Below, piece by piece: positions 54,155-59,391 of a stretch of DNA of 59,391 bases; within the stretch, counting starts at the first letter, position 1, and every line of letters begins with the position of its first letter. The stretch covers positions 1 through 59,391 of the forward strand of contig JAGBWD010000032.1 of NCBI GenBank assembly GCA_017629985.1, written 5' to 3'. The notes below the pieces were generated by a model. It was not told where the DNA came from. It worked only from the letters and a program-made list of their open reading frames with translations, and ran no database searches. The DNA is from Alistipes sp. Lineage in GTDB: Bacteria > Bacteroidota > Bacteroidia > Bacteroidales > Rikenellaceae. A program made the position numbers and the translations under genes.

Positions 54155-54446
54155 AGAAGGCGGTAGATACAACGCTCGGCAAAAATCCCGACGATGGGCT
54201 GTACTTGGTGTACGTCCCATTTGGGCTTATGATTGAGAGGTCGCAGATGCTGCCTTATCACAAGAAATCTCTTGGTGTACGTCCCATTTGGGATTATAAT
54301 TGAGAAAACAGAGCTGGGTAACGTGATGGATTTCTTGTCAGAAGGGGGTAGATGTGGCCTCGATAAAGAAATAAGCCCAGATGGGTAGTACTTGATGTAC
54401 GTCCCATTTGGGCTTATGATTGAGAGGTCGCAGATGCTACCTTATC
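54155..54446. repeat. three copies of a GTAC-core palindromic repeat between pckA and oadA
   Basis: Two long copies (54155-54259 and 54340-54446, about 186 bases apart) share AGAAGGnGGTAGAT, a GATGGG...GTACTTG(G/A)TGTACGTCCCAT hairpin, and TTTGGGCTTATGATTGAGAG through CCTTATC. A partial copy (54270-54304) lies between them, flanked by a 9-bp inverted repeat (CAAGAAATC at 54261, GATTTCTTG at 54329). The last copy forms an extended stem beginning AAGCCCA and ending TGGGCTT; on the minus strand it directly follows pckA and may end its transcript. The rest of the 550-base gap is AT-rich with no gene. Confidence 0.85.
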
Positions 54447-54454
54447 TCGATAAA

Positions 54455-56059
54455 TTAAAGCTGTGGACCAGCTGCCACAAGAGCCTTACCCTCCTCGTTA
54501 GTTGTAAACTTCGCGAAGTTCTTGATGAAGCGACCTGCAAGATCCTCTGCCTTTGTGTTCCACTCTGCAGCATCTGCGTATGTGTCACGTGGGTCAAGGA
54601 TTGCTGAATCTACGCCTGGAAGTGCTGTTGGCACCTTGAAGTCGAAGATAGGAATCTGCTTTGTAGGAGCGTTGTCGATAGAGCCATCGAGGATAGCATC
54701 GATGATACCACGTGTATCCTTGATAGAGATACGCTTACCTGTACCGTTCCAACCTGTGTTTACGAGGTATGCTGTAGCACCTGAAGCCTGCATACGCTTT
54801 ACTAGCTCCTCACCATACTTTGTTGGGTGGAGTGAAAGGAACGCAGCACCGAAACATGCAGAGAAGGTTGGTGTAGGCTCGGTGATACCGCGCTCTGTAC
54901 CTGCCAACTTTGCAGTGAAACCAGAGAGGAAGTAGTACTTTGTCTGCTCTGGAGTAAGAACTGAAACTGGAGGCAACACACCGAAAGCATCTGCAGAGAG
55001 GAAGATAACCTTCTTCGCAGCTGGAGCCTTTGACACAGGCTTAACGATGTTGTTGATGTGGTAGATAGGATAAGAAACACGAGTATTCTCGGTTACAGAC
55101 TTATCTGCAAAGTCGATCTTACCATTCTCATCTACAGTAACATTCTCAAGGAGAGCATCACGGCGAATAGCATTCCAGATATCTGGCTCATTCTCCTTCG
55201 AAAGGTTGATAACCTTTGCGTAGCAACCACCCTCGAAGTTGAAGATACCATCGTCATCCCAACCATGCTCATCATCACCAATAAGCTCACGCTTTGGATC
55301 TGTAGAGAGGGTTGTCTTACCTGTACCAGAGAGACCGAAGAAGATAGCTGTCTCACCATCCTTGTTAGTATTTGCAGAGCAGTGCATAGATGCGATACCC
55401 TTCAATGGAAGGAGGTAGTTCATATATGAGAACATACCCTTCTTCATCTCACCACCATACCATGTGTTGATGATAACCTGCATCTTCTCTGTGAGGTTGA
55501 ATACTACGGCAGTCTCTGAATTAAGACCTAGCTCCTTGTAGTTCTCAACCTTTGCCTTTGAGGCGTTAAGCACTACGAAGTCTGGCTCACCATAGTTAGC
55601 AAGCTCCTCCTCTGTAGGGCGGATAAACATATTCTTTACGAAGTGTGCCTGCCATGCTACCTCCATGATAAAACGAATCTTAAGACGAGTGTTCTCGTTA
55701 GCACCGCAGAATGTATCTACAACATAAAGCTTCTTTGCAGATAGCTCCTTTGCAGCGAGCTTCTTAAGCTCTGCCCAGCACTCCTTTGTTACAGGCTTGT
55801 TGTCGTTCTTGTACTCCTCTGAAGTCCACCAGATAGTATCCTTTGTGGTCTCGTCCATTACGAAGAACTTATCCTTTGGAGAGCGACCAGTGTAAACACC
55901 TGTCATTACGTTTACAGCGCCCATCTCTGTTACAACGCCCTTGTCGAAGCCAGTAAGCTCCGCCTTTGTCTCCTCCTCGAAAAGAGTCTCATACGAAGGG
56001 TTGTAAACAATCTCCTTAACGTCGGTAATACCGTACTTTGATAAATCAATTGTTGCCAT
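54455..56059 (-). CDS. pckA: phosphoenolpyruvate carboxykinase (ATP)
   Basis: The 534-aa enzyme interconverts oxaloacetate and PEP with ATP/ADP. In anaerobic Bacteroidales it usually runs toward oxaloacetate, fixing CO2 and gaining ATP. The P-loop reads [12 protein letters not shown], with [24 protein letters not shown] (metal and kinase-2 motifs) following. Codon use is strongly biased, consistent with high expression. Promoter box TATCTTTG at 56191 with a near-consensus TTTC 19 bases further upstream. The neighbouring carboxyltransferase acts on the same metabolite. Confidence 0.97.
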   Translation of the reverse strand: MATIDLSKYGITDVKEIVYNPSYETLFEEETKAELTGFDKGVVTEMGAVNVMTGVYTGRSPKDKFFVMDETTKDTIWWTSEEYKNDNKPVTKECWAELKKLAAKELSAKKLYVVDTFCGANENTRLKIRFIMEVAWQAHFVKNMFIRPTEEELANYGEPDFVVLNASKAKVENYKELGLNSETAVVFNLTEKMQVIINTWYGGEMKKGMFSYMNYLLPLKGIASMHCSANTNKDGETAIFFGLSGTGKTTLSTDPKRELIGDDEHGWDDDGIFNFEGGCYAKVINLSKENEPDIWNAIRRDALLENVTVDENGKIDFADKSVTENTRVSYPIYHINNIVKPVSKAPAAKKVIFLSADAFGVLPPVSVLTPEQTKYYFLSGFTAKLAGTERGITEPTPTFSACFGAAFLSLHPTKYGEELVKRMQASGATAYLVNTGWNGTGKRISIKDTRGIIDAILDGSIDNAPTKQIPIFDFKVPTALPGVDSAILDPRDTYADAAEWNTKAEDLAGRFIKNFAKFTTNEEGKALVAAGPQL

Positions 56060-56190
56060 AGTTTTACTCTTTAAATTACCAATTTTTATTTATTATTCTA
56101 CTATATTCTCACAATATCACGATTTCACTAACCAATCTCACATCCTACACACAACGCTCTACAATCAATCTTGATTACGCAAAATCGATG

Positions 56191-56198
56191 CAAAGATA
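56191..56198 (-). promoter_or_regulatory. pckA promoter -7 box
   Basis: TATCTTTG on the minus strand, preceded by TTTC at a 19-base spacing; leader about 125 bases. Confidence 0.55.
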
Positions 56199-56320
56199 CA
56201 ACTTTTTTTGATAGTGTGAAATTTTTAACAGATATTTTTTAAATTTTTTTATTAAAAATATTACTCACACTTTTAAGAACGTCATAAAAAGTATCATTGG
56301 TATAGTTTATGTGAAAAAAT

Positions 56321-56351
56321 TTTGTTGTTTAAGAAATTTCACATACCTTTG
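56321..56351 (+). promoter_or_regulatory. greA promoter with structured leader
   Basis: TTTG (56321-56324), 19-base spacer, TACCTTTG (56344-56351): a full match to the Bacteroidetes housekeeping consensus. The leader of about 135 bases contains the hairpin GGGAAG-GAGAG-GCTTCCC (56368-56385 region) and a distant CTAATC/GATTAG pair. The 430-base gap pckA-greA holds only these two promoters and leaders. Confidence 0.7.
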
Positions 56352-56489
56352 TAGAAGATTTAAACGGGGAAGGAGAGGCTTCCCATATAGGAGTTCTAAT
56401 CGTGAGTCTATGCAATGTGTATTGTATGACGAGGATTAGGATTCATATTTTTTTATGCTGTAAAAAAAACGAAATTAATATATATAATT

Positions 56490-56966
56490 ATGAACAAGGA
56501 GATTATCTACCTCACAGCAGAGGGCATGAACAAACTAAAGGAGGAGTTACACCACCTAGTATCTGTTGAGCGTCCTGCGGCGGCAGCAGCTATTGCCGAG
56601 GCTCGCGACAAGGGTGACCTATCGGAGAATGCAGAGTATGACGCTGCACGCGAGGCACAGGGACTTTTGGAGATGCGCATAGCAAATCTTGAGCAGACAC
56701 TTCAGAAGGCGCGCATCATCGATGAGTCAAAGATTGACACTTCAAAGGTGCAGATTCTCAGCCGCGTGAAACTTATGAACCACAACGTAAAGCGCGAGGT
56801 GGAGTATACCATCGTATCGGAGAACGAGGCTAACCTTCGCGAGGGTAAGCTTGCCATTGGCACCCCTATTGCCAAGGCGCTACTCGGCAAGAAGGTGGGC
56901 GATGTTGTTGAGGTTCAGGTGCCTGCAGGCATGCTAAAGCTTGAGATTTTGAATATCTCAATCTAA
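56490..56966 (+). CDS. greA: transcription elongation factor GreA
   Basis: This 158-aa factor rescues stalled RNA polymerase by stimulating transcript cleavage. N-terminal coiled coil with the tip motif ARDKGDLSENAEYDAAREAQG (acidic tip residues), then the C-terminal FKBP-like domain (GTPIAKALLGKKVGDVVEVQVP). Length is standard. It is followed by a strong terminator. Confidence 0.97.
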   Translation: MNKEIIYLTAEGMNKLKEELHHLVSVERPAAAAAIAEARDKGDLSENAEYDAAREAQGLLEMRIANLEQTLQKARIIDESKIDTSKVQILSRVKLMNHNVKREVEYTIVSENEANLREGKLAIGTPIAKALLGKKVGDVVEVQVPAGMLKLEILNISI

Positions 56967-56990
56967 CCATAGCATACTAGAGGGCCTAAC

Positions 56991-57032
56991 AAATAGATGG
57001 GGATGACTAAATCAGTCATCCCCATCTATTTT
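56991..57032. terminator. bidirectional terminator between greA and the GH20 gene
   Basis: AAATAGATGGGGATGACT and AGTCATCCCCATCTATTT form an 18-bp perfect stem, with T residues after it on both strands; the genes converge. Confidence 0.93.
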
Positions 57033-57051
57033 ATTATGGTATGCCACACGC

Positions 57052-58641
57052 CTACTGTCGGCCTTCGAAGTAGTATGGTGCATAGTGCCAGCCACAAGCA
57101 TCGTAGAACTTACGCAGAGTATTCATCTTGTTGCGTATGGTAGCCTCATTGCGGCGATCTGTAGCCCACTGCACCTCGCACAACGCAGCAAGACGTGGCA
57201 ACAACTGACCCTCAACCATTGAGATATCCTTCAAATACTCTGTCCAGAGGTTACACTGTACGCCAATTATGTTTTTGCGCGCCGCATCGCTGATACCCTC
57301 ATAAGGATTCCAATTATAGACCTTCTCGAAGTTGATGTGACCACCAATACGTAGACCCTCACCCTCGCGGCTCTCGGTCTGGTAGAAGTCAAAGTAGCAG
57401 ATTGGCAGTGGAGTCATAACAACCTCGTGGCCATGCTCTGCAGCATAGGCACCAATCTTGGCACCACGCCAAGCCATCACCGTTGCTGTAGGTGTCACGC
57501 CACCCTCCAATATCTCATCCCAGCCAATGATGCGGCGACCCTTGCCATTTAGGAACTTCTCGATGCGCTTCACGAGGTATCCCTGAAGCTCCTCCTCATT
57601 CTCAAGACCCTGGGTAGCCATCATAGCCTTGCAATGCTCACACTCCTTCCAGCGATCCTTCGGACACTCATCACCGCCAATATGTATAATCTCCGATGGG
57701 AAGAGCTCTATAACCTCCGAGAGGACATTCTCCAGGAAGGTGTATGTAGTCTCCTTACCTGCGCAAAGCACCTCGGGAGTGACACCCCACATGGTCCACA
57801 CATCCACCTCCTGCTCATTACAGCCAAGCCATGGCAACGCATGGAGGGCCGCCTGTGAGTGTCCAGGCATCTCAATCTCGGGGATTATGGTTATGTAACG
57901 CTCCGCAGCATACTTCACCACCTCGCGAATCTCATCCTGGGTGTAGAAGCCTCCATAGGGCTTACCATCCCACCACTTTGGCTCTAGGCCGTGGCCTATA
58001 AGTGTCTCCTTACGCTGTGAGGCTAACTCCGTTAGCTCGGGGTATGCCTTAATCTCTATACGCCAGCCCTGGTCATCTGTAAGGTGCCAGTGCAGGCGGT
58101 TTAGCTTATGCGCCGCGAGGATGTCGATATACTCCTTAACATCGGCAACGCTCATAAAATGGCGACATACGTCAAGGTGCGCACCACGATAAGCGAAGTT
58201 TGGCTCATCGGCAATAAAGCCATAAGGCACACGGCACTCGTTGGTCACAACTATCTGGCGAAGGGTCTGAAGGCCGTAGTATACGCCAGCCTCCGAGCCA
58301 CCGATAATAAGGATACCATCCTCACTTACAGTCATCTCGTAGCCCTCCGCAGGGATGCAGCTATCGGTACGCAACTTGATACCCTTATCGCCACGCTTCG
58401 ACATACGCATAGGTTTCTCAAGGCCCAACACCTCCACCATATCCTCCGAGAAGCGCTTTGCTGGGGCCCACATCTCATCTACAACGATGATACGTGTCTT
58501 ATCCGTAACATAGTACTCGCCACTCTGCTCGAGGTCTACGTATGCAGGCTCGGGGATGATATTAATCTCGCGTGCAGAGAGTGTAGCTACTGATAGCACT
58601 GATGCTACGATAATTGCCACGAATGAAATAAGTTGTTTCAT
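57052..58641 (-). CDS. exported beta-N-acetylhexosaminidase (GH20)
   Basis: The 529-aa glycosidase removes terminal N-acetylhexosamine from glycans such as mucins or chitin-type sugars. It has a signal peptide (cleavage near LSARE, residue 23), an N-terminal GH20b-like domain, and the catalytic barrel with RGAHLDVCRHFMSVADVKE, LHWHLTDDQGWRIEIK and the Asp-Glu pair in HIGGDECPKDRW (D324-E325), which supports the substrate-assisted mechanism. It is at the 529-residue size of single-barrel enzymes. Promoter TTG-N19-TATCTTTG lies at 58702-58673. It is not in an obvious sus-type locus. Confidence 0.95.
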   Translation of the reverse strand: MKQLISFVAIIVASVLSVATLSAREINIIPEPAYVDLEQSGEYYVTDKTRIIVVDEMWAPAKRFSEDMVEVLGLEKPMRMSKRGDKGIKLRTDSCIPAEGYEMTVSEDGILIIGGSEAGVYYGLQTLRQIVVTNECRVPYGFIADEPNFAYRGAHLDVCRHFMSVADVKEYIDILAAHKLNRLHWHLTDDQGWRIEIKAYPELTELASQRKETLIGHGLEPKWWDGKPYGGFYTQDEIREVVKYAAERYITIIPEIEMPGHSQAALHALPWLGCNEQEVDVWTMWGVTPEVLCAGKETTYTFLENVLSEVIELFPSEIIHIGGDECPKDRWKECEHCKAMMATQGLENEEELQGYLVKRIEKFLNGKGRRIIGWDEILEGGVTPTATVMAWRGAKIGAYAAEHGHEVVMTPLPICYFDFYQTESREGEGLRIGGHINFEKVYNWNPYEGISDAARKNIIGVQCNLWTEYLKDISMVEGQLLPRLAALCEVQWATDRRNEATIRNKMNTLRKFYDACGWHYAPYYFEGRQ

Positions 58642-58672
58642 ACTCTATTTAGTCTTTGGTTATTCTATCTCG

Positions 58673-58702
58673 CAAAGATACAAAATTGTATTGAGATATC
58701 AA
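58673..58702 (-). promoter_or_regulatory. GH20 gene promoter
   Basis: Minus strand TTG (58702-58700), 19-base spacer, TATCTTTG (58680-58673), 31 bases before the ATG. Confidence 0.6.
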
Positions 58703-58764
58703 CACATGAGAGGTTCTAATTTGCAAAGAGCTACACATATATCTTTATTAATTGCTCTACACTA

Positions 58765-58796
58765 TTTGTTTTTGTCGGGATATTTATATAAATTTG
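58765..58796 (+). promoter_or_regulatory. promoter of the collagen-like lipoprotein gene
   Basis: TTTG (58765-58768), 20-base spacer, TAAATTTG (58789-58796), 63 bases before the ATG. Confidence 0.6.
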
Positions 58797-58859
58797 TAGC
58801 AGATAGTTGGCGTACCATCCCCCCTCCAACTCAATATTCATCAAAAACATTTTTATACC

Positions 58860-59391
58860 ATGAAACGATTACTTACTATTGCCCAAATAGTGCTATTACT
58901 ATTTGTGGGTGGCTGTACATCGGAGTATGATGATTCGGCTGTGTGGAAAGAAATTAACTCTATCAATGAGCGAATAGAGTATCTAGACAAGCTATGTTCC
59001 GACTTAAATAACGATATCGTAGCTCTGCAGACTGTTATCACAGCTCTGCAAAACAACGATTATATCACCTCTGTATCTCCTATTATCCAAGGTGGCGAGA
59101 CCATCGGCTACACCATTAGCTTCTCAAAAAGCGGCATTGTAAATATATATAATGGTGAAGACGGTGAAGACGGCAAGGATGGCGCAGTAGGAGAGGATGG
59201 CAAGGATGGTGCTGATGGCAAGGATGGTGCAGACGGCAAGGATGGCTACACGCCACAAATTGGTGTTCGCCAAGATAGCACTGGTCAATACTTTTGGACT
59301 ATTGATGGCGAGTGGCTGCTCGATAGCGATGGCAATAAGATTCCAACATCTATGAAGGGTGCTAATGGTGCTGATGGTGCTGATGGTGCTG
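58860..59391 (+). CDS. DUF4988-type collagen-like surface lipoprotein (partial, cut by window edge)
   Basis: The frame is open from the ATG at 58860 to the last base (177 codons seen; no stop). It begins MKRLLTIAQIVLLLFVGGC, a lipoprotein signal with Cys19. A helical coil follows (about 25-65, EINSINERIEYLDKL and VITALQNNDY). Next comes a beta segment (VSPIIQGGETIGYTISFSKSG) and then Gly-Xaa-Asp collagen-like repeats (GEDGKDGADGKDG). A short WTIDGEWLLD segment interrupts them before a second GADGADG run at the edge. This order matches DUF4988 N-terminal regions of Bacteroidales surface proteins. Its main, C-terminal domain lies outside the window. Confidence 0.85.
   Translation, partial: MKRLLTIAQIVLLLFVGGCTSEYDDSAVWKEINSINERIEYLDKLCSDLNNDIVALQTVITALQNNDYITSVSPIIQGGETIGYTISFSKSGIVNIYNGEDGEDGKDGAVGEDGKDGADGKDGADGKDGYTPQIGVRQDSTGQYFWTIDGEWLLDSDGNKIPTSMKGANGADGADGA

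Noticed and set aside
54155-54446. A CRISPR array or small-RNA operon in the pckA-oadA spacer
   Set aside because: Copies are irregular, one is partial, and the units are palindromic rather than repeat-spacer; transcripts cannot be judged from sequence.

Overview
The window is chromosomal DNA from a member of the Bacteroidota, most likely order Bacteroidales. The evidence is the protein content (DUF4290, DUF6175, PEGA/DUF1566, TlpA-like, C69, M64 and DUF4988 families), a single-chain class II glycyl-tRNA synthetase, an ATP-type PEP carboxykinase and a three-gene mreBCD cluster. It is also in the promoters: at least fifteen genes have the Bacteroidetes -7 box TAnnTTTG upstream, several with a TTG/TTTG -33 box 18-20 bases before it. 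Genus cannot be fixed from sequence reading alone; a gut-type, Rikenellaceae-like organism is possible but is a guess.

Layout. 1-4.6 kb: tRNA-Thr, then four exported proteins of mostly unknown function (one is DUF6175). 4.6-8.4 kb: glycerate kinase, then a compact phage-like module made of a complete terminase large subunit, an unknown 101-aa protein and a divergent LexA/CI-type repressor, with two overlapping face-to-face promoters between them. 8.4-17.1 kb: purine permease, folA, a PEGA-repeat protein, thyA, lpxH, a cysteine-poor TlpA-like lipoprotein, DUF4290 and a sigma54-type activator. 17.1-17.6 kb: dense intergenic repeats. 17.6-27.4 kb: two paralogous small outer-membrane proteins, def, ruvX, glyS, radC, rnc, acpP (fabF is not between acpP and rnc), pepE, yraN, rpsA and a small lipoprotein. 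27.5-35.8 kb: a cell-shape operon, mreB-mreC-mreD-mrdA-rodA, followed on the same strand by surE and a NarL-type two-component pair. 36-44 kb: gpsA, truA, lpdA, a C69 dipeptidase, yggS, dnaK. 44-44.6 kb: a 120-base element with terminal inverted repeats and the RNase P RNA. 44.7-51.5 kb: pgi, miaB, yitT, plsY, an M64 peptidase, sodB. 51.5-56.1 kb: an oxaloacetate/pyruvate carboxyltransferase subunit with three biotinyl domains, a 550-base repeat-bearing spacer, and pckA. 56-59.4 kb: greA, a GH20 hexosaminidase, and the start of a collagen-like DUF4988 lipoprotein cut by the window edge.

Most genes are housekeeping. The best candidates for something not well described are: (1) the orphan terminase-repressor module at 5.8-8.4 kb with its promoter switch; (2) the triple-biotinyl carboxyltransferase beside pckA; (3) families of palindromic intergenic repeats, including a GTAC-core hairpin shared by the 17.5 kb and 54.2-54.4 kb spacers; and (4) the four-gene exported-protein cluster at the left end. 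No CRISPR array, integrase, transposase, rRNA gene or recognisable riboswitch was seen.
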